Positions 36,303 to 45,497 of a stretch of 64,000 bases of DNA are shown here, piece by piece (within the stretch, counting starts at the first letter, position 1; the number at the start of each line of letters is the position of its first letter). The notes beneath the pieces were generated by a model, which worked only from the letters and a program-made list of their open reading frames with translations, did not search any database and was not told the origin of the DNA. This stretch comes from Dactylosporangium sp. AC04546 (GTDB lineage Bacteria; Actinomycetota; Actinomycetes; Mycobacteriales; Micromonosporaceae), in the NCBI RefSeq assembly GCF_022095675.1, contig NZ_JAHYSG010000010.1, positions 103,788 through 167,787 of the forward strand, written 5' to 3'. The translations under genes were made by a program, and so were the position numbers.

Positions 36303-38182
36303 CCGCCGTACTGCAGGAGCCGGTGACCCGTCCGGAGCTGTCGCCGTTCCCGAAGATCGCCGACTACGCGTTCCTGTCCAATTGCCACACCGGGGCCCTG
36401 GTGGCCGTGGACGGCACGGTCGACTGGTTGTGCGTGCCGAGGTTCGACTCGCCCAGCATCTTCGGCAGCCTGCTCGACCGCGAGGCGGGCAGGTTCCGGT
36501 TCGGCCCGTACGGGATCGAACACCCCACCACGCGTGTCTATGTACCCGGCACTAACGTGGTCGAGACGACCTGGAAGACGGCGACCGGCTGGATCGTCGT
36601 CCGGGACGCGCTGACGATGGGTCCCCACGACACGGACGACTGCGTGACACCGCACACCCGCCCGCCCACCGACGCGGACGCCTCACACATGCTGGTGCGG
36701 ACCGCGACATGCATCGACGGGCGGGTCGAGGTGGAGGCGATCTGCGAGCCGGCGTTCGACTACGGGCGCACGCCGGCGAGCTGGCAGCTCGAGAACGGTC
36801 GCCACCAGGCGGCCGGTACCGCTGCCGGCGTCTCGATCCGGCTCCAGTCCGACATCAAGCTCGGCGTCGAAGGCCACCGGATCCGCGGACGGCACACGCT
36901 CAACCAGGGCGACACTGTCTACTGTGCACTGTCCTGGTCGGACAGTGTGCCGGCACCGGCCGACGCTGTCTCGGCGGTCGCCGCCATCGACTGGACCGTG
37001 AACTACTGGCGCAACTGGTTGGCCGGGGCCCGCATACCCGACCACGAGTTCCGGGAGGCGATCCAGCGCTCCGCCCTGGCGACGAAGGGTCTGACCTACA
37101 TGCCGACCGGCGCCACGGTGGCCGCCTCGACCACCTCGCTGCCGGAGACGCCCGGCGGCGCCCGCAACTGGGACTACCGCTACACCTGGGTGCGGGACTC
37201 CACCTTCACCCTGCAGGCGCTGCACCTGCTCGACCTGGACTGGGAGGCCGACGAGTTCATGCAGTTCATCGCCGACCTCGAACCCACCGAGGACGGCTCG
37301 CTGCAGATCATGTACGGCGTCGACGGGCGACGCGACCTGACCGAGTCGTTCCGCGAGGACCTCTCCGGCTATCAGGACGCCAAACCCGTCCGGATCGGCA
37401 ACGCCGCCTACAACCAGCACCAGAACGACGTCTTCGGCGCCGCGCTCGACTCGATCCTGCTGCACACCCGCCGAAGCGAACGCCTGCCCCGGCGGCTGTG
37501 GCCGCTGGTGCAGAGCCAGGCCGAATGCGCGACAAGGATCTGGAAGCAGCCCGACCAGGGCATCTGGGAAGCGCGCGGCAACCCCAAGCACTACGTCTCG
37601 TCGAAGCTCATGTGCTGGATCGCCATGGACCGGGCCGCGAGCCTGGCCGAGATCCGCGGCGACCACGACCTCGCCCAGAAGTGGCGGGCCACGGCCGACG
37701 AGATCCGCGCCGACATCCTGACCCGCGGGGTCAGCGAGGCCGGCGTGTTGCGCCAGCACTACGACACCGACGCGCTCGACGCGTCCACCCTGCTGGCCAT
37801 CACGTTCGGCTTCGTCGCCCCGACCGACGACATCGCCCGCAAGACCGTCGACGCCGTCGCCGATCAGCTGACCGAGGACGGGTTCGTGCTGCGGTACAAG
37901 ACCGGCGAGACCGACGACGGGATGTCGGGCAAGGAGGGTACCTTCCTCATCTGCTCCTTCTGGCTCGTCTCCGCCCTCGCCGCGGTCGGCGAGGCGGCCC
38001 GGGCCCGGGACCTGATGGACAAGCTGCTGAGTATCGGGTCCGCGCTGGGCCTGTACGCCGAGGAGTACGAAACCTCGACCGCCCGCCACCTGGGCAACTT
38101 CCCGCAGGCGTTCTCGCACCTGGCCCTCGTCGAGGCGGCCGGACGCATCATCGTCGCGGAGCGACTCAAGGAGTACACATGA
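36299..38182 (+). CDS. GH15 glycoside hydrolase (trehalase/glucoamylase-like)
   Basis: 627 residues, no signal peptide. The N-terminal beta-sandwich starts PFPKIADYAFLSNCHTGALV and holds VDWLCVPRFDSPSIFGSLLD. The (alpha/alpha)6 barrel has RNWDYRYTWVRDSTFTLQAL (substrate and acid residues), GIWEARGNPKHYVSSKLMCW (catalytic Glu region) and GTFLICSFWLVSALA. This matches intracellular actinobacterial GH15 enzymes, some of which are trehalases. It would release glucose, which zwf (after a kinase) or the GMC oxidase could use. Coupled on both sides by ATGA overlaps. Confidence 0.92.
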   Translation: MTAVLQEPVTRPELSPFPKIADYAFLSNCHTGALVAVDGTVDWLCVPRFDSPSIFGSLLDREAGRFRFGPYGIEHPTTRVYVPGTNVVETTWKTATGWIVVRDALTMGPHDTDDCVTPHTRPPTDADASHMLVRTATCIDGRVEVEAICEPAFDYGRTPASWQLENGRHQAAGTAAGVSIRLQSDIKLGVEGHRIRGRHTLNQGDTVYCALSWSDSVPAPADAVSAVAAIDWTVNYWRNWLAGARIPDHEFREAIQRSALATKGLTYMPTGATVAASTTSLPETPGGARNWDYRYTWVRDSTFTLQALHLLDLDWEADEFMQFIADLEPTEDGSLQIMYGVDGRRDLTESFREDLSGYQDAKPVRIGNAAYNQHQNDVFGAALDSILLHTRRSERLPRRLWPLVQSQAECATRIWKQPDQGIWEARGNPKHYVSSKLMCWIAMDRAASLAEIRGDHDLAQKWRATADEIRADILTRGVSEAGVLRQHYDTDALDASTLLAITFGFVAPTDDIARKTVDAVADQLTEDGFVLRYKTGETDDGMSGKEGTFLICSFWLVSALAAVGEAARARDLMDKLLSIGSALGLYAEEYETSTARHLGNFPQAFSHLALVEAAGRIIVAERLKEYT

Positions 38183-39762
38183 ACGGCGCATACGATGTCA
38201 TCATCATCGGCAGCGGGGCCGGCGGTGGCACTCTCGCCTACCACCTGGCGCCGTCGGGCAAGCGGATCCTGCTGCTCGAGCGGGGTGACTGGCTGCCGCG
38301 GGAGCAGCCCAACTGGTCGGCCGCCGATGTGTTCGTCGACGGCCGCTACAACTCGCCCGACACCTGGTTCGACGAGCGCGGGAAGGCGTTCCAGCCGCAG
38401 ATCCACTACTACGTGGGCGGAGCCACGAAAATGTACGGGGCCGCGCTCTACCGGCTGCGCGTCGAGGACTTCGACCAGGTCGTCCACCACGACGGAATCT
38501 CGCCCGCCTGGCCCATCCGGTACGAGCAGATGGAGCCCTACTACACGAAGGCCGAACAGCTCTACCAGGTCCACGGCGCCCGCGGCGAGGACCCGACCGA
38601 ACCACCGGCGAGCGCGCCCTACCCGTTCCCGGCGGTGAGCCACGAGCCACGCATCCAGCAGCTCTCCGACGACCTCGCCGCCGCCGGCTACCACCCCTTC
38701 CACGCCCCGTGCGCGATCATGCTCAACGAAGCGAACATGGCGTACAGCACGTGCATCCGGTGCCCAACGTGCGACGGGTTCCCGTGCCTCGTGCACGCCA
38801 AGTCCGACGCGGAGGTCAACGCCGTCCGTCCGGCCCTCGAACATCCCAATGTCGGCATGTTGACCAACGCCCAGGCGGTGCGGCTGGAGACCAACGCGGC
38901 CGGCACCGAGGTGACCGAGGTCGTCGTCGACCACGAGGGACACGAGGAGCGCTACCGGGGCGGCATCGTCGTCGTGTCCTGCGGCGCCGCGAACTCAGCC
39001 AAACTGCTGCTCGCCTCGGCCAACGACGCCCACCCGTGCGGCCTGGCCAACGGCTCCGACCAGGTCGGGCGCAACTACATGTTCCACGACAGCCAGGCGG
39101 TGCTGGCCCTGTCCATCGAGCCCAACCCGACCGTCTTCCAGAAGACCGTCGCCGTCAACGACTTCTACTTCCGCGGGCCGGACTTCGACTACCCACTGGG
39201 CAACATCCAGATGATCGGCAAGTCGCAGCCCGCCATGTACCGCGGCGAGAAGCCCATCGAGACGAAGTTCGCACCGAGCTGGGCATTGCAGGAGGTGGCC
39301 GAACACGCGGTCGACTTCTGGCTGTCCACGGAGGACCTTCCGAGTCCCGACAACCGAGTCACCCTCAACCCTGACGGCAACATCCAGTTGCGGTACAGGC
39401 TGACCAATCCCACCGCTGGCGACCGCCTCTTCCGTCAGCTCAGGTCGATGCTCGGCATCATGCGCATGCACGAGGACCACCTGGCCCGCCGGTGGGCGTA
39501 CATGAAGACCGACATCCCGGTGGCCGGCGTCGCCCACCAGGCCGGCACCTGCCGGTTCGGCAACGATCCGGCCGACTCCGTCCTCAACCCCAACTGCCAG
39601 GCCCACGAGGTCCAGAACCTGTACGTCGTCGACACCAGCTTCTTCCCGAGCATCGGGGCGGTGAACCCCGCACTGACCGCCATGGCCAACGCGATGCGGG
39701 TCGGCGACCACCTACTGGAACGCATGGGCGCCCAGGCTTCGGTCCGCGCCAGCGCCGCGTAG
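38179..39762 (+). CDS. GMC-family oxidoreductase with Cys-rich insert
   Basis: 527 residues. The FAD dinucleotide fold is VIIIGSGAGGGTLAYHL. The region IHYYVGGATKMYGAALYRLR contacts FAD. A four-Cys motif CIRCPTCDGFPC near residue 190 could bind a metal or iron-sulfur centre. The C-terminal GMC pair includes the active-site His in VAGVAHQAGTCRF and NLYVVDTSFFPSIGAVNPAL. It probably oxidises a sugar or sugar alcohol. Its ATG overlaps the GH15 stop, so it may oxidise the glucose released by that enzyme; this is inference. Confidence 0.9.
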   Translation: MNGAYDVIIIGSGAGGGTLAYHLAPSGKRILLLERGDWLPREQPNWSAADVFVDGRYNSPDTWFDERGKAFQPQIHYYVGGATKMYGAALYRLRVEDFDQVVHHDGISPAWPIRYEQMEPYYTKAEQLYQVHGARGEDPTEPPASAPYPFPAVSHEPRIQQLSDDLAAAGYHPFHAPCAIMLNEANMAYSTCIRCPTCDGFPCLVHAKSDAEVNAVRPALEHPNVGMLTNAQAVRLETNAAGTEVTEVVVDHEGHEERYRGGIVVVSCGAANSAKLLLASANDAHPCGLANGSDQVGRNYMFHDSQAVLALSIEPNPTVFQKTVAVNDFYFRGPDFDYPLGNIQMIGKSQPAMYRGEKPIETKFAPSWALQEVAEHAVDFWLSTEDLPSPDNRVTLNPDGNIQLRYRLTNPTAGDRLFRQLRSMLGIMRMHEDHLARRWAYMKTDIPVAGVAHQAGTCRFGNDPADSVLNPNCQAHEVQNLYVVDTSFFPSIGAVNPALTAMANAMRVGDHLLERMGAQASVRASAA

Positions 39763-39927
39763 GCGACTGGTCGACGTGCGCTGCCGAGAACCCCGGCCTC
39801 GTGCTGGGCGGGCTGGTCGGCGGGACCGCCTCGTCGGCCCAACCGAGGTCGTCACCGGCGCGGCACCGGTGTGCCCGCGGGTCCTCGACGAGCGATCCCG
39901 TCGGCGTGGATACCCATACGGCGGTAG

Positions 39928-40317
39928 ATGCTGGTGGGTTCCCTGCCCGAGGGGTGGAAACGGCTGATCCTCGACTACCAGGTCATCGGCCGGCACAGCA
40001 GCGTCGCCATCGGTGTCCGGTTTCAGGATGGCTCGACAAGGAGGTGGGACCCACCAGTTGAGGTTTGGCGACTGTTCGCCCGGCTGCGCAAGGGGATGTA
40101 CGTCGAGGATCGAGGTTCATGGTTCGCATTCTCATACATCGCCGACGTTCCTGGCAGGTATTCGATCAAGTACAACTGGCAGGACGAGCCGAGGTTCGGG
40201 ACACCGCCCACGCCGGACGACTTCGTCGTCGACCAGGGCTGGTTTCCCCGGACCGAGGAGCACGTGCCTGAGTGGTTCCGGGAGAAGCTGGCCAGCGGTG
40301 CTTCGGCGGGCAGCTGA
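39928..40317 (+). CDS. Immunity-like protein (DUF600/YezG type)
   Basis: 129 residues. The central FARLRKGMYVEDRGSWFAFSYI, PGRYSIKYNWQDEPRF and late WFPRTEEHVPEWFREKL match the pattern of YezG-like immunity proteins of polymorphic toxin systems. No toxin gene is adjacent, so it is an orphan here. It follows a 165-base gap that contains nothing I can identify, and is convergent with the deacetylase gene. Confidence 0.6.
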   Translation: MLVGSLPEGWKRLILDYQVIGRHSSVAIGVRFQDGSTRRWDPPVEVWRLFARLRKGMYVEDRGSWFAFSYIADVPGRYSIKYNWQDEPRFGTPPTPDDFVVDQGWFPRTEEHVPEWFREKLASGASAGS

Positions 40318-40322
40318 GAGGG

Positions 40323-41165
40323 TCAGGAGTAGTAGTCCTCCAACTGCGCCGGGGTCAGGCCGGCCGCCTCGATGCCCCGCAGCGCGGCGATGAAGTCCTC
40401 GACGAACTGGTCCCGGAAGTGCATGAGGATGACGTCGCCCGGTTGGACGACCTTGACCTCCTGATACCACACGTTGCCCTGGTTCACCGACTCCTTCCAG
40501 GAGAACGCGGCCTTCAGCCCGCAGTCGCGCGCGGCGCGCAGCGTCGTCGCGTCCTTCTCGCCGAACGGCGGCCGGAACAGCGTCGGGCGCCGGCCGTAGA
40601 GCTCGCCGAGCCGGTCGGCCGAGCCGCAGACCTCCTGCCGCTGCGCGTCGTACGACAGGCCGGGCAGCTTGGTGTGGGTGATCGTATGCGCCTCGATCAC
40701 GGCGCCGATGTCCTGCAGCGTCCGGAAGTACCCCGGGTTGTCGCTGATGGCGTTGATCGTCAGGAACAGCGTCACCGGCACGCGCGCCTCCCGCAGCAGC
40801 TCGGCCGCCTGGGGATGCTTGACCCAGCCGTCGTCGATGGTGATGAACGCGACCCGCTGGCCGGTCGGCACCCGCGAGACCCACGGCAGGCCGCCGTCCT
40901 CGGCGACCGCGGCCGGGCGGACCGCGGGTGGGGCCTTGTCGAACCGCGGCAGGCGGCCGGCGTAGACGCCGGCGGGCGTGCTCGGCGCGTCCGGCGGGCT
41001 CGTCGCGCCCGGGCCGGCGCCCGGCAACGCCGACGGATGGACACCGGCGGACAGCGGACGCCCGCCGCGGGCGGTGCGGTCACGGTCCGCCGTGAGGGGC
41101 GTGGCCAGCACCAACGCGACCACGAGCAGGCGGATCCAGCGCACCTTGACGACACGGACGAACAT
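40323..41165 (-). CDS. Secreted polysaccharide deacetylase (NodB domain)
   Basis: 280 residues. A basic N-terminus and hydrophobic stretch (WIRLLVVALVLATPL) act as signal or anchor. A Pro/Gly-rich linker follows. The NodB domain has motif 1 VAFITIDDGW (catalytic and metal Asp), motif 2 EAHTITHTKL (two metal His), motif 3 LFRPPFGEKD and a late DVILMHF. It removes acyl groups from chitin, peptidoglycan or other N-acetyl polymers outside the cell. Confidence 0.92.
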   Translation of the reverse strand: MFVRVVKVRWIRLLVVALVLATPLTADRDRTARGGRPLSAGVHPSALPGAGPGATSPPDAPSTPAGVYAGRLPRFDKAPPAVRPAAVAEDGGLPWVSRVPTGQRVAFITIDDGWVKHPQAAELLREARVPVTLFLTINAISDNPGYFRTLQDIGAVIEAHTITHTKLPGLSYDAQRQEVCGSADRLGELYGRRPTLFRPPFGEKDATTLRAARDCGLKAAFSWKESVNQGNVWYQEVKVVQPGDVILMHFRDQFVEDFIAALRGIEAAGLTPAQLEDYYS

Positions 41166-41250
41166 GCGCTGAGCGTAGGCACAGGCGGACGTGCCGTGAG
41201 CCGATGTCGGGGGCGAAACCGCGGGCGAGCGGCGGCCGGCAACGGCGGCG

Positions 41251-42318
41251 CTACCGGCGGACGTGCTCGGCGCGTCCCGACCTCGCAGCGCCGTCGTGGT
41301 GATCCGGTTCCTGCGCTATCCGGCCCGTGCGGGCGTTGGTGATGCCGAGGTTCGCCTGCCGCCAGTGTTCACGATCACCACAGTCACGCGCCAACGCGCG
41401 TGCGGCGTGGAAGCACGCCAGCGCGCGGTCGAGGTCGCCGGTGAGCAGGTGCCGCTCGCCCAGTTCGATCAGGACCGGGAGGTTGGCGGCCGAGAGCCGG
41501 CCGATCATGTCGAGAACATCGCGCTGGGCGGCGACGGTCGCGGGTGGGTGCGCCGGCGGTGGAAGTGCCGGGTGTCCGGCCAGGATCGTGCGGTGCAGGG
41601 CCGCGAGCATGGCGCTGGGCTCCATCCCGGTGTCGCGGATGAGCCGGCGCCGCATCTGCCGGAACATCTCGGCGGCCTCGGCGCTGCGGCCGCATCTGTG
41701 CAGCGCCACCATGAGCAGTCCCGCGGTCCGTTCGCGCAGCGGGTGCTCGGCGACGGCAGCCCGCAACGGGCCGACGACCCGCGCCTCCGCACCGAGGCGC
41801 AGCTCCGCGTCGAAGAGATCGTCGAGCGCGGCCATGCGTTCCTCCGCCAAGGCCGGCGCCACCCAGGCGGACAGGCCCGTGCCGGCGAGGTCGGCGAAGG
41901 GGGAACCTCGCCAGAGCGCCAGTGCCTGTTCGAGGAGGGTCCGGCGCTCCGACGGTGCGCTGCGGGCGTGCGCCTCGGACACGAGCCGGCGGAACCGGTG
42001 CAGGTCGACCGCGTCCGCCTGGCAGGCCAGCCGGTACCCGTCGAGGTGCGTGAACAGCGTGACGTCGGGCAGCGGGCCGATGGCTCGCCGGATCTGCGAG
42101 ACGTACCCCTGCAGCGCCTTGCGCGCCGTCGCCGGCGCCTGCGCCCCCCACACGAGGTTCAGCAGCCGGTGGATCGGGGTGGCCCGTCCCACGTCGAGCA
42201 GGAGCGTTCCCAGGACCGCGCGCCGGCGGGGCTCCCCGATGTGGACCGGTTCCTCTCCCGACCAGACCGTCACCGGACCGAGCACGCCGAACACCAGCTG
42301 TCCGCCCGGATGATCCAT
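41251..42318 (-). CDS. SARP-type transcriptional regulator (BTAD domain)
   Basis: 355 residues. The N-terminal winged helix (FGVLGPVTVWSGEEPVHIG, RRRAVLGTLLL, ALQGYVSQIRRAIG) is followed by the bacterial transcriptional activator domain (AVDLHRFRRLVSEA, LLMVALHRCGRSAEAAEMF, RLIRDTGMEPSAML). A final TPR-like pair (LIELGERHLLTGDLDRALACFHAARAL) closes the protein. SARPs activate secondary-metabolite or secretion genes by binding direct repeats. Divergent from the secreted lectin gene at 42528, which is its nearest possible target. Confidence 0.9.
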   Translation of the reverse strand: MDHPGGQLVFGVLGPVTVWSGEEPVHIGEPRRRAVLGTLLLDVGRATPIHRLLNLVWGAQAPATARKALQGYVSQIRRAIGPLPDVTLFTHLDGYRLACQADAVDLHRFRRLVSEAHARSAPSERRTLLEQALALWRGSPFADLAGTGLSAWVAPALAEERMAALDDLFDAELRLGAEARVVGPLRAAVAEHPLRERTAGLLMVALHRCGRSAEAAEMFRQMRRRLIRDTGMEPSAMLAALHRTILAGHPALPPPAHPPATVAAQRDVLDMIGRLSAANLPVLIELGERHLLTGDLDRALACFHAARALARDCGDREHWRQANLGITNARTGRIAQEPDHHDGAARSGRAEHVRR

Positions 42319-42527
42319 GGTCCGCCGCCAACCCGCTGCACGCCTGTGTGGGAACTGCGCTGAACGCCGTGCCGAAGGCCGCCACTGTAGTGCCTGCCGA
42401 TGTCCACCGGATGCCGTGGCCGGCCTCATCCGGTAAGGACGCGGTAAAGGTCATCTCCGGCGGACGGCGGGCCGATCTACGCTCGGCCGCGACCCATGCC
42501 GGGCGGCACATCCACGAGAAGGTGGCC
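42319..42527. promoter_or_regulatory. Divergent intergenic region, SARP gene and lectin gene
   Basis: 209 bases between two divergent start codons, so both promoters must be here. I see no clear palindrome or heptamer repeat of the kind SARPs bind. GAGAAGG precedes the lectin ATG. Confidence 0.35.
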
Positions 42528-43157
42528 ATGCGAACGAGGTACTTGGCGGTACTCCTGTCGGCAGCGTTGACCGTGCTCCTCGCCGCCAGCCCGGCCAGCG
42601 CGGCTGACGGGTCCGATGGAGAGCCGCTTCCGCCGGACGAACTGGCGGCCCTCGAGGACGCCCTGCAAATACCGACAGGTCAGGTGCAGTTGGGCACCCT
42701 GGAGGAGCGGGCCGTACCGGTCCACCTCAAGAACAAGAAGTCCGGGAAGTGCGTCGACGTTCCGGGGTGGTCGACAGCCTCCGGCACGCGACTGGACCAA
42801 TGGACCTGCGTCGACCAGAACAACCAGAAGTTTCGCTTCCGACTGGTCGCCATGCTCCCGGCGCCGCTCTCCATCCCGATCTACCAGATCTACAACGTGC
42901 ACAGCGGCATGTGCATCACGGCCGGCGGGAAGGACAACGGCAGCGCCGTGAAGCAGGCACCGTGCGGACCCGGAAACACCTGGACGCAGACGTGGATGAC
43001 GTATCGCGCGTCCGACGACTACTACGTCTACATCAACTACGGGTACAGCAAGAAATGTATGGACGTTCCAGGCTACAGCACGTCGAACGGCACCCGGCTC
43101 GATCTGTGGGACTGCGGAAGCTACCGGAAGGGAAACCAGCTTTTCAAGGCGTACTGA
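42528..43157 (+). CDS. Secreted R-type lectin domain protein
   Basis: 209 residues. The signal peptide YLAVLLSAALTVLLAASPASA is cleaved near ASAAD. One ricin-B-like beta-trefoil follows: NKKSGKCVDVPGWSTASGTR-LDQWTC, then MCITAGG and SKKCMDVPGYSTSNG-RLDLWDC. It likely binds extracellular sugars. There is no catalytic domain. The downstream end is shared with a strong hairpin. Confidence 0.82.
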   Translation: MRTRYLAVLLSAALTVLLAASPASAADGSDGEPLPPDELAALEDALQIPTGQVQLGTLEERAVPVHLKNKKSGKCVDVPGWSTASGTRLDQWTCVDQNNQKFRFRLVAMLPAPLSIPIYQIYNVHSGMCITAGGKDNGSAVKQAPCGPGNTWTQTWMTYRASDDYYVYINYGYSKKCMDVPGYSTSNGTRLDLWDCGSYRKGNQLFKAY

Positions 43158-43159
43158 CC

Positions 43160-43211
43160 GACCCCTCGGCGGGGGTCGTGGTCCTGCCGACCGAACGCCG
43201 GCAGGACCACG
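43160..43211. terminator. Bidirectional hairpin between convergent lectin genes
   Basis: A perfect 13-bp stem, CGTGGTCCTGCCG at 43177-43189 pairing with 43199-43211 over a 9-base loop, lies between two convergent genes. It is preceded by a smaller GACCCC/GGGGTC hairpin. No T-tract, as is usual in GC-rich actinomycetes. Likely terminates both genes. Confidence 0.75.
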
Positions 43212-43226
43212 AAGCCAGCCTGCGGC

Positions 43227-43682
43227 TCAGCAGTCGCCGCTCATCTGCTTGTAGCCGACGTACAACCGGCCGTAGTAGCTGATGTCGACGGTGGTGCCGG
43301 TGTCGCCCACAGAGTTGCTGCCCCAGATCGGGACACCGGAGATCGTGGTGTAAATGACGAAGTTTCCATCGCTCTGATACACAGCCTTCGTGGCGTTCCA
43401 CCCGTACCCGTCGGTGCCCGAGGCCCAACAGACCTTGACCGCGGAGTGATTGGAGTAGCCCTTGTACAGAACGAGATTTGCGTCGCTTTGCATGATGAGC
43501 CAATAGGTCCATCCGCCGGTGCCGGTTCGCTGAATGTAGTCGCTGGGCCAGAGCACACCGCCGCGGTAGAGCGCGGACCCCAGATTCGCGGCTGACGCCG
43601 GAGCCGCAACTCCGAAGACGACCGCCGCCGCGGCAACGAACGCGATTACGCGACTACAGATTCTGCTCCGTGTCCTGCGCAC
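43227..43682 (-). CDS. Secreted bulb-type (mannose-binding) lectin
   Basis: 151 residues. GTG 43682 is chosen because AGGAG lies five bases upstream. A signal peptide (VIAFVAAAAVVFGVAAPASA) leads into a beta-prism II lectin with two clear sugar-binding motifs, MQSDANLVLYKG and YQSDGNFVIYTT. The gene is less GC-rich than its surroundings. It is convergent with the R-type lectin gene, giving two different secreted lectins side by side. Confidence 0.85.
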   Translation of the reverse strand: MRRTRSRICSRVIAFVAAAAVVFGVAAPASAANLGSALYRGGVLWPSDYIQRTGTGGWTYWLIMQSDANLVLYKGYSNHSAVKVCWASGTDGYGWNATKAVYQSDGNFVIYTTISGVPIWGSNSVGDTGTTVDISYYGRLYVGYKQMSGDC

Positions 43683-43945
43683 AGCCTCTCCTGCCGTCGA
43701 GTTGTCGTCATGACTTGCTCCATGAATTGCCCGAGATGATCGATTTGCGTCAGTGTCTCGGGATGACGTCAACTATCTGGCAGCCGGGCGCTGGGCGGAC
43801 CCTGGAAGCTTCCAGGGTGCGCGGCCCGCACTCGGCGTGCAGATGGTCGTCCAGGGTCAATGGCCGGCTTACGATCGGCGCAAGGAGAGCGACCGCATCG
43901 ACGGTCCGGCCGCACCGGGCCTGAGAGCGTGTTTGAGATGTGGGT

Positions 43946-44781
43946 CTATTTGTCGTCGGGCCAGCGCCAGCATTGCTGGCGGGTGGCTGGCTGGCCTCGG
44001 GCGATGCGGCTGGCCATGGTGTTGATCGCGGCCCAGCGGATCATGGCTTCGGAGGTGGCGGGGTCGCGTTCGTAGTCGCGGGCGAGGCGGCGATGAGCGG
44101 TGAGCCAGGCCAGGGTCCGCTCGACGCACCAGCGGCGCGGGATGACTGCGAAGCCTTGTTGGCCTCCGGTTTGCGCACGATGTGCAGTTTGGTGCGCAGG
44201 ATGCTGGTGGTCCAGTCGACGAGCTTGCCGGTGAAGCCGCCGTCGGCGAAGACGAACCGGATCGGCGCGGCCAGGTACATGTACAGCAGGGTGGTCCTGG
44301 CGCCGTCGTGGTCCTGGACGCTGGCGGCGAGGACGACCACGTTGGTGAGCAGGCCGAGGGTGTCGGTGACGATGAACCGTTTGCGGCCGTTGATCTTCTT
44401 GCCCGCGTCGTAGCCTCGGCTGCCGCGCCCGACGGTGTCGGCGCCCTTGACGCTTTGGGAGTCGATGATGCCCGCGCTGGGCTGCGGGTTGCGGCCCTGC
44501 TGTATCCGCGCTCGCTCCCGCAGCGTGGTGAGCATCGCCTCGGTGACCTTGGCCTCTTCCCACTGTTTGAAGTACCGGTAGACCGTCTGCCATGGCGGGA
44601 AGACGCCGGGCAGGTACCGCCAGGCGCAGCCGGTCCGGACCACGTACAGAACCGCGTCCACAATGGATATGCGTGGATGCTTTTCCGGCCTACCAAAGCG
44701 TTTCGGCGCTGGGAGCAGCGGCCCGACCAGCGCCCACTGCTCGTCGGTCAAGTCTGAGAGGTACCGCCACGGCCGGAGCAT
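43946..44781 (-). pseudogene. IS5-family transposase, frameshifted
   Basis: Starts MLRPWRYLSDLTDEQWALVG and has the DDE fold: [10 protein letters not shown] (first Asp), [16 protein letters not shown] (second Asp) and [20 protein letters not shown] (Glu). The frame breaks at VRKPEANK near 44150. The rest ([17 protein letters not shown] to [10 protein letters not shown]) is one base out of phase. Adding a single G after AACAAGG restores it. The break lies just before the catalytic Glu, and there is no A-rich slippery run, so programmed frameshifting is less likely than mutation. Confidence 0.85.
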
Positions 44782-44837
44782 CCGGCCACGCTGGCGGCAT
44801 CGACATCGGTGGTCACAGGCACGCCGACGCACCCTCA

Positions 44838-45497
44838 TCAGAGCTTGTCCCAGAATTCCCACTCCTTGCCGTGGTCGGGGCACTGTTCCCTGAGCTGCTG
44901 GGTGGCCAGCAATACCGCCCTGCGACCAGGCTCGGACGGCGTGTAGTACAACTCGAACTTCTGGCCGCAGCTCACACACCGAAGCATGACGTTCCTGGGG
45001 GTGCGGTCCCAGACCGCGCGCTCCGCGTCGGGCGGGATCCAGGGGCTCGGCTCGGTGGCCCAGTCGGCGTCGTAACGCTGCACCGCTTCGACGAACTCCG
45101 CGGGCGGCCGGTAAGCATGAGCGGAGACGTAATGCCAGATCAGCGCCGGCGCCGCGAACATCACACCCGGCCGGGCCGGCACCCTGATCTCGCGGAACGC
45201 AAGCCAAGACTGGCCGTCCGACCGCGGATCGGCGATGGGATTCGCGTCCTGCGGGCAGAACTCACAGTAGCGGAGGCCTCGCGTCTCGTTGACGGATGGG
45301 TTGCCGATGACGTCGAGCAACGCGTCGGCGAACCAGTCCGGGACCGGGCCCGTGTCGAACGGCTGCGAGCCATCCAACCAGCCGACGCTGAGCCGCTCGT
45401 ACCGCGGCCGGTAGTCCAGCGTGCCCCATTCGAGTCTGACTGTGTCGTCGTCGAAGAGCGAGTACGCGTAGGGCGTCAGGTCCGCGAAGTAGGCCAC
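44838..45497 (-). CDS. DUF7919-like protein carried inside the IS unit
   Basis: 219 residues. The opening VAYFADLTPYAYSLF, then LSVGWLDGSQPFDTGPVPDWF, LRYCEFCP and PALIWHYVSAHAYRPPAEFV match a family often found near toxin-immunity loci. A late CVSCGQKFELYYTP with paired Cys may bind zinc. GTG 45497 is chosen because the family begins at this point; upstream codons belong to the IS end. Function unknown; immunity or housekeeping roles are both possible. Same orientation as the transposase gene. Confidence 0.65.
   Translation of the reverse strand: MAYFADLTPYAYSLFDDDTVRLEWGTLDYRPRYERLSVGWLDGSQPFDTGPVPDWFADALLDVIGNPSVNETRGLRYCEFCPQDANPIADPRSDGQSWLAFREIRVPARPGVMFAAPALIWHYVSAHAYRPPAEFVEAVQRYDADWATEPSPWIPPDAERAVWDRTPRNVMLRCVSCGQKFELYYTPSEPGRRAVLLATQQLREQCPDHGKEWEFWDKL

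Noticed and set aside
44838..44860. GAGCTTGTCCCAGAA as a possible internal IS end
   Set aside because: Only about ten of fourteen bases match the real ends and the stretch is the conserved coding end of the DUF7919 gene.
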